Positions 1-8,565 are shown, numbered from the stretch's first letter. The stretch: 64,000 nucleotides of DNA from Formosa sediminum (GCF_007197735.1 NZ_CP041637.1:2761001-2825000); one strand, 5' to 3'. Notes: a model not told the origin generated them from the sequence alone. Numbers and translations: made by a program.

Positions 1-208
1 CTCCTTTTGTATTGATTTGATGATAACTCATTTCTATTTTTCCATTATCGTCAACAAGTCCAATTAAATGTCCTCGAACAATTTGCCCTCCACTATATTC
101 AGATGTTAGGATATTTTCATTTTGTTTATATTCAAAAATAGTTTCTGTAGTGGTTTCTCCATTGTCGGAATTTTCAAAAACTTTAAATCTTTTGTTATTA
201 TAATTCAT
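1..208 (-). CDS. Conserved flavobacterial cassette protein, N-terminal part (cut by window edge)
   Basis: An ATG at 206-208 opens a frame that runs without a stop to base 1, giving about 69 residues. The product is hydrophilic, with a phrase GGQIVRGHLIGLVDDNG followed by EMSYHQ. It resembles a short family common in Flavobacteriaceae that databases often label n-acetylglutamate synthase; that label is from memory and there is no sign of a GNAT fold in the visible part. The start overlaps the last codons of the upstream PPOX-family gene by 11 bases, so the two are probably co-translated and share a cassette. The C-terminus and the cassette's own attC lie outside the window. Confidence 0.6.
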   Translation of the reverse strand, partial: MNYNNKRFKVFENSDNGETTTETIFEYKQNENILTSEYSGGQIVRGHLIGLVDDNGKIEMSYHQINTKG

Positions 209-662
209 TTTTGATTCCATATGCTTTTTTTGCACTTTCAATTTGTTCCGATTCCGTTGTTTCAGGATACAGAATATATTTTGGAGCGACAATTTTCTTA
301 ATCTGTTCTACATTGATTTTAGTTACAGTCGAGAAAGGGAAATTTCCACCAGTCATTTTGGTCAATATTTTTTCCATTTCAGAGAACTCAGAATCTGTTT
401 TTTCAATAATTTTAGCTTTTCCTTTTATTTGAAAGCCTTTTTGTACCAAAATATCTATAAAACTTATGCAAACATTTGTATTCTGTTTTATATTCAGAAC
501 AGTTTGAGGTGAAGCTATATTTGCAACAATTATTTTGTCATTTTCATAATAATTGAATATTTCTTTTGGTGAAACATTCGGTATGTTTTCATTTGATACA
601 GTTGCAAGCCAACAAAGAATACTTCTGTCTATAAATTCCTTTATTTCTGTTGTTAATTTCAT
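198..662 (-). CDS. Pyridoxamine 5'-phosphate oxidase (PPOX) family protein
   Basis: This is a 154-residue protein of the split-barrel flavin-binding fold. It has the family's opening pattern (helix, then ILCWLATVSNENIPNVSPKE, then a strand with IIVANIASPQTVLNIKQN) and ends around 150 residues as usual. Members bind FMN, F420 or haem; the substrate cannot be told from sequence. The frame extends upstream to a GTG at 680, but that codon lies in the cassette boundary next to the AAC core, so the ATG at 660-662 is the better start. It is the first gene of the cassette cut by the window edge and overlaps the next gene by 11 bases. Confidence 0.8.
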   Translation of the reverse strand: MKLTTEIKEFIDRSILCWLATVSNENIPNVSPKEIFNYYENDKIIVANIASPQTVLNIKQNTNVCISFIDILVQKGFQIKGKAKIIEKTDSEFSEMEKILTKMTGGNFPFSTVTKINVEQIKKIVAPKYILYPETTESEQIESAKKAYGIKNEL

Positions 663-680
663 TTTTTTAGGCTTACGCAC

Positions 681-803
681 AACGGTCTCGGCTATGAGTA
701 GTTGCGTGGGTTATAAATTAACTTTGCAAGTACACACCTAATTGAAAATCCGCGAGGATTTTCAGAAGTAGGCGAGAACAAGCAATTACTTATAGCCATT
801 GTT
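681..803 (-). repeat. attC-like site 1
   Basis: Core-to-core 123 bp. The stem arm GGCTATGAGTAGTTGC pairs with GCAATTACTTATAGCC; spacers are GGTCTC (5') and ATT (3'). It closes the cassette with the two small membrane proteins (body 801-1535). Confidence 0.88.
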
Positions 804-816
804 GTGCGTTCGTTTT

Positions 817-1242
817 TTATTTCGTTATGTTAATTTTAATTCCGTTAAATTCCGTTTTGTCTTTCAATTCGTATGTCGTTTTAGTTTCGTAATAAGGTTT
901 CCACGTTTCTAAAATCAGTTCGTTTTCATCATTCCACTCTACTATTTTATAACCACTTGGAATTAGTCCTTCTTTAAGGTCATTTTTATTTTCTTTATTT
1001 TCAATTACAGACCAAAATACTCTGGAATATCCAAAACCACCATTGTCAAATTGATATTCATAGTATGTATATTTTTGATTGGGTGAATTTGATTCCGAGA
1101 GAATATTCAAATTCGGTTCATTTAGAGTGTGTTCCGATTTAAAGGCTTCCGCAACGTCATTCAAATCCGAATTGATTTTAATTCCAATTCCGATTATTCC
1201 AAGCAGAACAATTGCACTAATTATTAAAATCCACTTTTTCAT
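817..1242 (-). CDS. Small membrane-anchored protein of unknown function
   Basis: This is a 141-residue protein with one N-terminal hydrophobic segment (residues 3-22, IIGIGIKI at its end) and no lipobox Cys, so it is probably anchored in the inner membrane with the rest in the periplasm. The remainder is a compact beta-rich domain rich in Tyr and Asn (YTYYEYQFDNGGFGYSRVFWS). I do not recognise a family. It is the second gene of its cassette, 21 bases after the 85-residue membrane gene, and its stop lies 10 bases before the repeat. Function is not inferable. Confidence 0.7.
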   Translation of the reverse strand: MKKWILIISAIVLLGIIGIGIKINSDLNDVAEAFKSEHTLNEPNLNILSESNSPNQKYTYYEYQFDNGGFGYSRVFWSVIENKENKNDLKEGLIPSGYKIVEWNDENELILETWKPYYETKTTYELKDKTEFNGIKINITK

Positions 1243-1263
1243 TAAAATTCAAGATTTTTTACT

Positions 1264-1521
1264 TTATAGTTTGCCGAATATCTTCCAAATTCCAATTGAG
1301 ATTAGGAAAGCAATTATAAAATCAATTAATAAATATCCATAATAAGTTTCAGTCGGATTTTCAGGACATTCAAAACACATTCCGCTCCATTTAATATGGA
1401 ATGTCAAAGGAAAGCCATAAGTGTCATTTCCGTCAAATGGTGTTTCAATTTTCATTGTCACTAATGTTATGACAACGAATATGATAATCGTTAGAATTAA
1501 TATTTGAATGACGTTTTTCAT
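1264..1521 (-). CDS. Small membrane protein with two transmembrane segments
   Basis: This is an 85-residue protein. Residues 4-25 and about 63-80 are hydrophobic. The loop between them contains WSGMCFECPENPTE, with two Cys three residues apart, so it may carry a disulfide or bind metal outside the membrane. It starts 11 bases inside the cassette's GTT boundary and is the first gene of a two-gene cassette. No family recognised. Confidence 0.6.
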   Translation of the reverse strand: MKNVIQILILTIIIFVVITLVTMKIETPFDGNDTYGFPLTFHIKWSGMCFECPENPTETYYGYLLIDFIIAFLISIGIWKIFGKL

Positions 1522-1532
1522 AAATGACGCAC

Positions 1533-1655
1533 AACGGTCTCGGCTATGAGTAGTTGCGTGGTTTAGTACTTAACCTTGCAAGTACACACCAAACTGAAAA
1601 TCCGCGAGGATTTTCAGAAGTAGTCGAGAACAAGCAATTACTTATAGCCATTGTT
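1533..1655 (-). repeat. attC-like site 2
   Basis: Core-to-core 123 bp. Same hairpin family as site 1 (stem GGCTATGAGTAGTTGC, spacers GGTCTC/ATT). It closes the ParDE cassette (body 1653-2290; ends GTTGGGTGTA and TACACCCAAC). Confidence 0.88.
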
Positions 1656-1669
1656 GGGTGTAGTTTTTA

Positions 1670-1969
1670 TTATTCGGTTATTCTCTTTTTCAAATCCATT
1701 CGTTCGTGTAAAATTCTCGTGATTTCGATTGGATTCACTTCTGATTTGCGATAGAATATTACGTGTCGATTTGCTTTTAGTCCGAAAAGGTCAGATTTAA
1801 TTCCGTCATAATTTTTTCCAAGTTCTGGATTGTCAGCAATGTCTTGGCAAATATCCAGAAGCATATTGTAATATCTGTCGGCTTGATTTTCAGACCAATT
1901 TTCAACTGTATATTCCCAAATTCCATTTAAGTCAGCTACAGCCTTATTGGTCAATTCGTATTTAGCCAT
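1670..1969 (-). CDS. parE: RelE/ParE superfamily toxin
   Basis: This 99-residue protein has the ParE layout: MAKYELTNKAVADLNGIWEYT at the start (N-terminal strand and helix), a helical hairpin with QADRYYNMLLDICQ, and the C-terminal sheet GLKANRHVIFYRKSE then IEITRILHERMD. ParE toxins poison DNA gyrase; RelE relatives cleave mRNA. The sequence fits ParE better because of the short, strongly ParE-like C-terminal HVIFYR...ILHERMD pattern. It overlaps the upstream antitoxin gene by 8 bases, the usual translational coupling. Confidence 0.9.
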   Translation of the reverse strand: MAKYELTNKAVADLNGIWEYTVENWSENQADRYYNMLLDICQDIADNPELGKNYDGIKSDLFGLKANRHVIFYRKSEVNPIEITRILHERMDLKKRITE

Positions 1970-2210
1970 TCTGTCTGCGTTTAGCTTTTAATTCCTCAAG
2001 ATTTTTTTTAGGGTCGAAATCGTGAGCAATTCCGCTATCTATTCCTTCTTGAATAGCATTTCTTAACGCAATAACTTTACTTTCTTCATTTTCCAATAAT
2101 CGAAGTCCAGCTCTGATTACTTCACTTACGTTTTTGTAACGTCCAGCAGAAACCTGAGTTTGTACAAACTGGTCAAAATAATTTCCGAGCGATATTGATG
2201 TATTTTTCAT
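1962..2210 (-). CDS. parD: ParD-like antitoxin (CopG/ribbon-helix-helix)
   Basis: This is an 82-residue protein. Residues 1-45 give the ribbon-helix-helix DNA-binding fold (SISLGNYFDQFVQTQVSAGRY, then NVSEVIRAGLRLLE). The tail up to KAKRRQNG is charged and would wrap the toxin. It is the first gene of the operon, which is standard for ParDE. A promoter with an internal palindrome lies just upstream, so the pair probably autoregulates. In an array of otherwise weakly transcribed cassettes, such a pair can stabilise neighbouring cassettes against loss. Confidence 0.9.
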   Translation of the reverse strand: MKNTSISLGNYFDQFVQTQVSAGRYKNVSEVIRAGLRLLENEESKVIALRNAIQEGIDSGIAHDFDPKKNLEELKAKRRQNG

Positions 2211-2227
2211 TTCGTTTTAATTTTATT

Positions 2228-2259
2228 CAAATATACCAAATTTTGGTAAAATACTCAAA
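2228..2259 (-). promoter_or_regulatory. parDE promoter with internal operator
   Basis: On the minus strand, a -33 box TTTG (2256-2259) is followed after 20 bases by a -7 box TATATTTG (2228-2235), the Bacteroidetes sigma-A pattern. The odd palindrome TACCAAATTTTGGTA (2234-2248) sits between them, where bound ParD would block transcription. Confidence 0.72.
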
Positions 2260-2287
2260 TTTGTAGATTTTCGCTCAAATTACACCC

Positions 2288-2412
2288 AACGTGTTTGTGT
2301 ATGGAAAGTTGCGTTTTTGTGTGCGAGGATTTTCCGCAGGAAAATCAGACGTAACAAAAATGCAACGACCTTTGGTTAAGCACTAATTTAGCAATTTTTT
2401 ATACACATTGTT
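2288..2412 (-). repeat. attC-like site 3
   Basis: Core-to-core 125 bp. Stem GTGTATGGAAAGTTGC with GCAATTTTTTATACAC; spacers GTGTTT/ATT. It closes the Septu-like cassette (ends GTTGGGCAC and GTGCCCAAC). Confidence 0.88.
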
Positions 2413-2424
2413 GGGCACTGGCTT

Positions 2425-3093
2425 TTAATCAAAATATTGTTCAAAATCAGCTAATAATACTTCGTTTTCTCTAATTATCCATCTTTTAAAGGCCGTAAAA
2501 TTTGATGACTTTTTTAAATGTCTTTTTATATGAGCTAAAAAAATAGCTTTATCATCATCGTCAAATCCATCCTTGTAATAATTGTTTAAATACTCTTGAA
2601 AATCAAGAATATCCTCTAAAATTTTATTTCTTAAATTACTAGCTTCTATAGTTTTTAATTTTGTAGTACCATTAAAAACCGCTTTCAATAATTCGACTGT
2701 TGAAAGTGTTGATGGATTTTGGTCTAAAGGCTCAATCGTAACTGTTTCTTTTGGAAACGGTTTCATTGTTATTTTTAATCTATTTTCTACATCCTCATTT
2801 ATATCAGTACAGTCTATAATATCATCATAGTTATCTAGTTTAGTATTATTACAATGACTACAAGACCAAAATAGGTTTTCCCATTGGAACTTTAAATCCT
2901 TGTTGCTTTTATGAGGTCTAAAATGTTCTACATTTATTGTAACGGGTTCTTTATATCCACAGATGTAACATTTGTTTTTGAAATCTATTTTTGTTCTTTC
3001 TAATACGTCACCGCACTTATAATCACCATTTGCTTTTGCCTTTTCAGTATCTAAACATTCTGGTGCTGGTTGTGATTTTTCAAAATGCACCAT
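2425..3093 (-). CDS. ptuB: HNH endonuclease, PtuB-like (Septu defence)
   Basis: This is a 222-residue protein. The HNH module occupies residues 40-85: CYICG (first Cys pair), then VEHFRPHK, then WSCSHCNNTK (second Cys pair), the pattern of the PtuB/TIGR02646 group. The C-terminal 100 residues are helical and charged. It begins three bases after the stop of the upstream ATPase gene, so the two are co-translated. In Septu systems the ATPase and the HNH nuclease form one anti-phage complex; this pairing and order support that role. Assignment rests on motifs and synteny; a stand-alone HNH nuclease is the alternative. Confidence 0.83.
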   Translation of the reverse strand: MVHFEKSQPAPECLDTEKAKANGDYKCGDVLERTKIDFKNKCYICGYKEPVTINVEHFRPHKSNKDLKFQWENLFWSCSHCNNTKLDNYDDIIDCTDINEDVENRLKITMKPFPKETVTIEPLDQNPSTLSTVELLKAVFNGTTKLKTIEASNLRNKILEDILDFQEYLNNYYKDGFDDDDKAIFLAHIKRHLKKSSNFTAFKRWIIRENEVLLADFEQYFD

Positions 3094-3096
3094 AGT

Positions 3097-4332
3097 TTAT
3101 TCTTCTTTTTTCTTTTTGGTTAATTCTTTTAGACTTAACTCTTGAAGTTTAACCATCAATTCATTAGAGAGATATTTTGGTGAATGAGCAAAATAGTTCC
3201 TTAAATCAATAAGAGTCTTTCTTTGTTGTGGTGTTAAATCGTCCTTTTCAATGAGTTTTTCGAACTCTTTAATTTTATTTTTTACTTCATCAGAATATTT
3301 ATCAGATTTGAAGTAGCTTTCTATTAAGGCATCATAAGAATAGTTAGAAAGGTCAGTCGTCACTATTTTAGTTTCTAAATCGCATATTGTTGCATTTGAA
3401 ATAGATGATAAAACAAATGGCGAATGAGTAGTTACAATGAATTGAATTTTAGGAAAAAAATCAGTTAAAAATGGAAGTATCTTTTTTTGCAAATCTACGT
3501 GCAAATGTGTTTCTATTTCATCTATAATTACAATTCCCTCCAAATCGTAAGCTTTAACGTTATGAGCTTCCATTCTCAATATTAATTCGGAAACGATACT
3601 AATTATTGCAGAATAACCGTCAGATAAATTATTGAAATTAAATGGTTCTATTTCATTAGTAATTATCTCAAAATTATATGATTTTCTGTCAAATTTTAGT
3701 TTCAGTTTTTCAAAGTCAAATATATATTTCAGTCGACTTTCAAACCTTTTGAACCAGTCATCAATTTTTTTGACTGTATCTAACTCATCATCATCTCTTG
3801 CAAAAGACCTATCTGCTTTAAGATTTACTAAATATTGGATGAAATTAGTATTGACTTTATCTTGAAGTCTGTATTTTTTCTTTAATTCTAGTTTATTAAT
3901 ACCTTTAGGTACATTAAGATTACTTAAACGTTTTGAATCAAAGAATGCAAGTAAAAACTTTCCGGTTTTTGAAAGGTTAAAAATTGACATTGAATCACTG
4001 GAAAACTTTAATTCTGTACCTCCAAAATTTGAAATAAATTGTTTGTAATGTGAAATACTATTTTCTATACTTGAGATTTGAGACGTGTTTTTTTCAGTTA
4101 AAAGCCTTTGTTCGGCACTTTTTAATGCTTTTACTTGGGAATCATAATGTTGGAAACCTCCATTGTCAATTTGATTCAAGTATTTGTTTATTTCGAGTAA
4201 CAAACTGGTCTTTCCACTTCCATTTTTCCCTGTTAAAATTAAGTGTTGTCTCTTTTCTCTGGAAAGAGGGATTTTAAAATCCTTTATATTTCTGGACGAA
4301 TTTATTTTTATTTCAGTAATGAAGTTTTCCAT
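3097..4332 (-). CDS. ptuA: AAA/ABC-type ATPase, PtuA-like (Septu defence)
   Basis: This is a 411-residue protein. Walker A GKNGSGKT lies at residues 35-42, the ABC-like signature LSDGYSA near 235, Walker B with IVIIDEIETHLH near 270, and the H-loop in IVTTHSPFVLSS. This set is typical of OLD/PtuA ATPases, SMC-like proteins without a long coiled coil. There is no TOPRIM domain at the C-terminus, only a charged helical tail, so it depends on the partner for nuclease activity. It is the first gene in its cassette, followed directly by the HNH gene. Confidence 0.85.
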   Translation of the reverse strand: MENFITEIKINSSRNIKDFKIPLSREKRQHLILTGKNGSGKTSLLLEINKYLNQIDNGGFQHYDSQVKALKSAEQRLLTEKNTSQISSIENSISHYKQFISNFGGTELKFSSDSMSIFNLSKTGKFLLAFFDSKRLSNLNVPKGINKLELKKKYRLQDKVNTNFIQYLVNLKADRSFARDDDELDTVKKIDDWFKRFESRLKYIFDFEKLKLKFDRKSYNFEIITNEIEPFNFNNLSDGYSAIISIVSELILRMEAHNVKAYDLEGIVIIDEIETHLHVDLQKKILPFLTDFFPKIQFIVTTHSPFVLSSISNATICDLETKIVTTDLSNYSYDALIESYFKSDKYSDEVKNKIKEFEKLIEKDDLTPQQRKTLIDLRNYFAHSPKYLSNELMVKLQELSLKELTKKKKEE

Positions 4333-4357
4333 TTTGTTCTTTTTTCAGCTTGTGCCC

Positions 4358-4480
4358 AACGGTCTAGGCTATGAGTAGTTGCGTGGATTAGCGGTTAACT
4401 TTGTAAGTACACACCAAGCTGAAAATCCGCGAGGATTTTCAGAAGTAGGCGAGAACAAGCAATTACTTATAGCCATTGTT
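4358..4480 (-). repeat. attC-like site 4
   Basis: Core-to-core 123 bp, site-1 family; spacers GGTCTA/ATT. It closes the recombinase-HEPN cassette (ends GTTGTGTGTA and TACACACAAC). Confidence 0.88.
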
Positions 4481-4491
4481 GTGTGTAGTTT

Positions 4492-5772
4492 TTATTTTTT
4501 AAAAATTATATTAATTAAATCTTCTAAATATGCTTTTATTTTCTGTGTCTCTGGATAATATTCACTTGGATGTCCGCAATAATTTCTCAAATCTAAATGC
4601 TTATCTAATTCTCCTTTTTGATGTTTTGTGATAAGTCCGATTTTATTTGCTATATCTAAAGTAGTTTTATCTTTCAGTCTCTCAAAATCTGAAACTTGTT
4701 TTATTGGTTTCTCTCTTTGATTAATTTTTTTTAGAGCTTCGTTTATTTGTTTGTATCCAATTTCTACACATTTGTTTTGTAAATTTCTAATCGCTGATGC
4801 CCATACAAATACAACTCCAGCTCTCATTGCTCCAACTTTGAAACAAGCAATACTTTCTCTTAAATAATCTCTTTCGTCCAAATTAGAAATTGAATCAAAA
4901 ATTTTTTCAATTTCTACGGTATTGAATTTATTAGTGTCAATTATTACTCCCAATTTATCGATTGGTGAATAATTTATTTTGTCGCTTTTCCCACAAAGAT
5001 TATAATAAAATTGAACTGTGTCCGAATTATGAACTTGCATACTTTTGAGTAGTGCAGGTAAAGATTGACCTTGTTCAACCATATGTTTAATGTAGCAATA
5101 TCTTAAACTTATTAAAGTAAGTTCTTCTTTTATTTCTGCCTTTATTTTAGCTCTTTCTAATATTTTTCTAATACTAGATACAGAATATTTCGTGTCTTTT
5201 TTTTGACCTTCAAATAAATATTTTTTGGGTTTATAATGAACGTAATATTCTCGAAGAAGTTTTAATAGCTTATCAGAGAGATGAGGATATCTTATTCTTC
5301 CAGTCTTAGTATTTCTTACTCTAATTTCTTTTTTGTCAGATAGAATGTCTTTTGGTGTAAGTTCTAATAACTCTTCAACTCTCATTCCAGTAGCATACAA
5401 TAATGTTATCAGAGTTTTGTGTTTTAAGTTTTCAAACGTTTCAAGTAGTTCTTTAATTTGATTTTGAGAAATTACATTAGGAATATGTGAATCTTTTAAA
5501 GGCAATCTTAATGAGTGAAAAGGGAAGTTTTTTCCAAGAATTTCATTAAAATATAGCTTAAATGACCAGTAACAATTCTCTATACTTGATGGTGATTGAC
5601 TTTTCTTAATTCGATACAAGTATGAATCTATTTGGTCAAAATTTATATTTGCAGGTTCAATTTGACTGTAAAATTCAAACAATTCAGTCAGCTTTTGAGA
5701 ATAGACTTTTTTAGTAGCAGGAATAAATTTCCTTTTTTCAAATTCCTTATTTAATAATTCTTCTGTTGTCAT
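4492..5772 (-). CDS. Tyrosine recombinase-like protein fused to a HEPN-like domain
   Basis: This is a 426-residue protein. Residues 1-270 are a Xer-like recombinase of the same subfamily as the array's integrase: shared patterns include NLKHKT with ATGMRVEELLEL, and KPKKYLFEGQ followed by YSVSSIRKIL. Catalytic Arg131, Arg224, His248 and Tyr257 are in place, but the His of the HxxR box is Ile221. Residues 280-426 form a helical domain with a DUF4145/HEPN look (CFKVGAMRAGVVFVWASAIR) and RNYCGH at 396-401, matching the HEPN RNase motif Rx4H. I infer a recombinase-derived DNA-binding module joined to an RNase-like effector, perhaps a defence or addiction protein. It could instead be a dead recombinase with a structural tail. 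Confidence 0.72.
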   Translation of the reverse strand: MTTEELLNKEFEKRKFIPATKKVYSQKLTELFEFYSQIEPANINFDQIDSYLYRIKKSQSPSSIENCYWSFKLYFNEILGKNFPFHSLRLPLKDSHIPNVISQNQIKELLETFENLKHKTLITLLYATGMRVEELLELTPKDILSDKKEIRVRNTKTGRIRYPHLSDKLLKLLREYYVHYKPKKYLFEGQKKDTKYSVSSIRKILERAKIKAEIKEELTLISLRYCYIKHMVEQGQSLPALLKSMQVHNSDTVQFYYNLCGKSDKINYSPIDKLGVIIDTNKFNTVEIEKIFDSISNLDERDYLRESIACFKVGAMRAGVVFVWASAIRNLQNKCVEIGYKQINEALKKINQREKPIKQVSDFERLKDKTTLDIANKIGLITKHQKGELDKHLDLRNYCGHPSEYYPETQKIKAYLEDLINIIFKK

Positions 5773-5788
5773 TTCTCAAATTACACAC

Positions 5789-5914
5789 AACGTGTTTGTA
5801 TATGATTTGTTGCGTGGTTTAAGCACCTAATTTAGTAAATAATTACCGACCAAGAAAGTCCGTGAGGACTTTCGTAAGTAGGCGAGAAGCCAGCAATAAA
5901 TTATATACGGTGTT
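5789..5914 (-). repeat. attC-like site 5
   Basis: Core-to-core 126 bp. Stem GTATATGATTTGTTGC with GCAATAAATTATATAC; spacers GTGTTT/GGT. It closes the DUF6933-like cassette, whose coding sequence ends inside this site. Confidence 0.87.
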
Positions 5915-6428
5915 GTGCGTAGGCTTTTATCATTTCGTCCATTTTCTCTTTTGGATATTTCCAGTTCAACATTTTATTAGGTGAACTATTCAGTTTATTG
6001 TTTAAATCTCTAAATGGCATATTATCATAAGTTCCATAGTCTTTTTTCCAATCGTCCATTTGAAATAAACAGTTATTCAAAGAGCCACTCGTACTTCGGT
6101 CATTATTTGTTTCGCACAAATTAATTTCGCCAATTATTTTATCGACCAATGTGTAATCTGTTTTAATTCCATCATTATTCAACTGAAAATACAGAGTTTT
6201 CTTAAAAATAGTGGATATATTTTTCAAATCAGATTTTTTTACATTTGGTATAATCACAAGATATTTCGTTAACTTATTTATGATTAACCAGCATTTTTTA
6301 TTACTCACATAAAATAGAGTAGCAGTCCAATTACCTAAAAATTCATTTTCTATACTAACCTCACTAGAAATGAATTCATTAGTTGTTTTTTCAAGTTTTC
6401 TAGTTGTAAAAATGTTTGTCTTAATCAT
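5901..6428 (-). CDS. DUF6933-like protein
   Basis: This is a 175-residue soluble protein. The N-terminal part (FLGNWTATLFYVSNKKCWLIINKLTKYLVIIPNVKKSDLKNI) matches the pattern I associate with DUF6933, a family of unknown function in which a Trp-rich strand pair is followed by a helical C-terminus. The last six residues and the TAA stop are encoded within the attC-like repeat, so insertion into a different site would leave them unchanged only because the cassette carries its own repeat. About 245 bases upstream of its ATG, up to 6673, hold no gene; I see no clear promoter there. Confidence 0.62.
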   Translation of the reverse strand: MIKTNIFTTRKLEKTTNEFISSEVSIENEFLGNWTATLFYVSNKKCWLIINKLTKYLVIIPNVKKSDLKNISTIFKKTLYFQLNNDGIKTDYTLVDKIIGEINLCETNNDRSTSGSLNNCLFQMDDWKKDYGTYDNMPFRDLNNKLNSSPNKMLNWKYPKEKMDEMIKAYAQHRI

Positions 6429-6673
6429 TAAATTTTCTCTAAGATAGATTTTTGCATTATAGACAAAAGTCTAGCGTTTTTTTCGTTTAGTGAATTTATT
6501 AATTTTTACTTTAAAATCTAAAAAAATCGTTTCAATTTAAATTCCAGCGTAACGTTCCGCAAGAGTAAATAATTCGTGTGTAACGTTATTCAGTTTCTGA
6601 TTAGTTATTTGTTTATAAATGTCGAAAGGATTAAATTTTAGCTTGATTTTTGTTGGTCTGTCAGCTTACGCAC

Positions 6674-6797
6674 AACGGTCTCGTGTATGAGTAGTAGCGG
6701 ATTTCTACTCACAAACCTTTCGGTTTTACACTGACCTTTGTTTTATGTTTTGTCTTTTGTTTTATCACTTAAACCGCTATTACTTATACACATTGTT
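6674..6797 (-). repeat. attC-like site 6
   Basis: Core-to-core 124 bp. Stem GTGTATGAGTAGTAGCGG with CCGCTATTACTTATACAC; spacers GGTCTC/ATT. It closes the SIR2-HerA cassette. Confidence 0.87.
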
Positions 6798-6810
6798 GTG
6801 CTTTCGTACT

Positions 6811-8556
6811 TTATTTCGATTGTTTTCTTAATCCTATAACTGCATTAGAAATATCTTGTTCAGCTTTTTCATTGCTCCATTCTTCCCAAAATTTAATCGT
6901 TGCACTTTGTGGTTTAATTGTTGGTTCATCTATTAAAACTCTTGTTGGTAAAAGAGATGAATCTCCAACTATTAATGCTTCTCCAATATCGAGAATTGGA
7001 AGTACATCTGTTAAACCTGAAAGGTTATCAGGTAGAAGTCTTTTAATTACAGATTGGTCTTCCGCATTCGATAATCTTAATGATATAAAATTATTACACT
7101 GACTGAGAACTGTTCTGTTTACTTCTGCTGGACGTTGACTTATTACAGTTAAACTAACTCCATATTTTCTTCCTTCTTTTGCGATTCTCTCAAAATTCTT
7201 TAATCCTAATTCAGAAGCTGAATCTTGACTTGTTCTTTCTGGAATATATAAATGAGCTTCATCACATAATAAGCAAATAGGATGTCTTTTATCATTTGCT
7301 GTCCATTGTTGAACGGTAAAAACAATTCTAGCAACTAACCCTATAACTAAAGGTAAAACATCAGATGGAACTTCTGAAAAATCTATAACTTTTACACCTG
7401 CTTTGTTATTATTGTTGTTAGAACCTTGCATTAATGAATTACATAAATTGTTCATCCAATTAATGTCTAATTCATCATCTGAAACTTGAAACATAAAGCC
7501 AAGTCGTTTATCTTGACTTTTAGCTTCTAATCTTTGTATAAAACGAGTTAGTTTACCAAAAAATGGTCCTTGCTTTTCTCTGCCAGTTGAACCTTTGACC
7601 ATTTCAACATCTAATTCCTTAATAACATTTAGAACATTTTCCATCTTATATGGAATTGGGCTGTCAATTGTGATACTATCTTTAAAAGTAGTATCTCCAA
7701 TGCTTGCTAAGAACTTAATTTTTTCATTAAATACTGTTTTAGAAAAAATCATTGCTTGATTTGGTGCATTACTATCACTTCTATCTAAAAGCATTGCAAG
7801 CATTTCCTCATACGTTAAAAGCCAATAAGGAAGCATAAGAACATTATTTTCAAGATTGCCTGTTTTTCCTAAATCTGAAGGATTAGCAATTTTCAAATGT
7901 TGAATTCCGTCCGCTTTAAAATCTAATCCACTATATTCTCCATGAATATCGAAAAGTATTGAATTAGCCATTGGAAGTTTTGCTATTTGTTCAACCAGTT
8001 TTGCAACACACCAAGATTTACCTGAACCTGTACTACCAACAATTACAGCGTGTCTTTGAAATAATTTATCTCCATCTAAAAATGCTTCTGCATTTTCATC
8101 AATTGAGTATTTACCTAAAGAAAGTGGAACATCGTAATTTTCCTGAGAAGATATTGTACGCATAAATTTTGTTATGTTTTCCCCATCAATTGGAAAACAA
8201 TTAGCTTCTATCTCAGGAACAGTATCTAAAGTTCGTTTAAAAACATTTTCTTTTTCTCCATGTTTGTCAATTAAAGTACCAATTAAATTTACTTTTAAAA
8301 TATTCTCAGTAAGTAAAAAGTTGGTCATTCCTAAATCTTCGTTAACAGGACTTTCTTCGTCCGAAACTTTTCTTGTAATTCTATTTATTATTCCAATGAG
8401 ATGCTGTCCAGCTTTTGAACTTTTAACAGCTATCAAATGATTTACTTGTAGTTTGCGAAGTTTATCTAACTCATCAACTTTAACGATTATTGTTGATGTA
8501 TCTACACTAAATACTGTTCCAATTGTTTTAGATTCTTCAAATTTGAATATTGCCAT
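6811..8556 (-). CDS. herA: HerA-like ATPase/helicase (SIR2-HerA defence)
   Basis: This is a 581-residue protein. The N-terminal HAS-barrel (about 1-90) is followed by the DUF87 RecA-like core with Walker A VGSTGSGKS near residue 175 and Walker B ICLLCDEAHLY near 440. The sensor/arginine-finger region reads SLTVISQRPAEVNRTVLSQC. HerA forms a hexameric ring and in bacteria pairs with effector nucleases or NADases. The SIR2 gene lies immediately upstream (9 bases between stop and start). The two-gene order and spacing match SIR2-HerA anti-phage systems, where HerA regulates NAD+ depletion. Confidence 0.9.
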   Translation of the reverse strand: MAIFKFEESKTIGTVFSVDTSTIIVKVDELDKLRKLQVNHLIAVKSSKAGQHLIGIINRITRKVSDEESPVNEDLGMTNFLLTENILKVNLIGTLIDKHGEKENVFKRTLDTVPEIEANCFPIDGENITKFMRTISSQENYDVPLSLGKYSIDENAEAFLDGDKLFQRHAVIVGSTGSGKSWCVAKLVEQIAKLPMANSILFDIHGEYSGLDFKADGIQHLKIANPSDLGKTGNLENNVLMLPYWLLTYEEMLAMLLDRSDSNAPNQAMIFSKTVFNEKIKFLASIGDTTFKDSITIDSPIPYKMENVLNVIKELDVEMVKGSTGREKQGPFFGKLTRFIQRLEAKSQDKRLGFMFQVSDDELDINWMNNLCNSLMQGSNNNNNKAGVKVIDFSEVPSDVLPLVIGLVARIVFTVQQWTANDKRHPICLLCDEAHLYIPERTSQDSASELGLKNFERIAKEGRKYGVSLTVISQRPAEVNRTVLSQCNNFISLRLSNAEDQSVIKRLLPDNLSGLTDVLPILDIGEALIVGDSSLLPTRVLIDEPTIKPQSATIKFWEEWSNEKAEQDISNAVIGLRKQSK

Positions 8557-8565
8557 TTTGTTATT

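Noticed and set aside
198-680. GTG start at 680 for the PPOX-family gene
   Set aside because: The codon is part of the cassette boundary core; the ATG at 660-662 gives a normal family N-terminus.
4492-5772. This protein as the integrase of the array
   Set aside because: It lies inside a cassette with its own end-tags, lacks the HxxR His, and has a large unrelated C-terminal domain; the recombinase at 32622-33794 is complete and stands at the array end.
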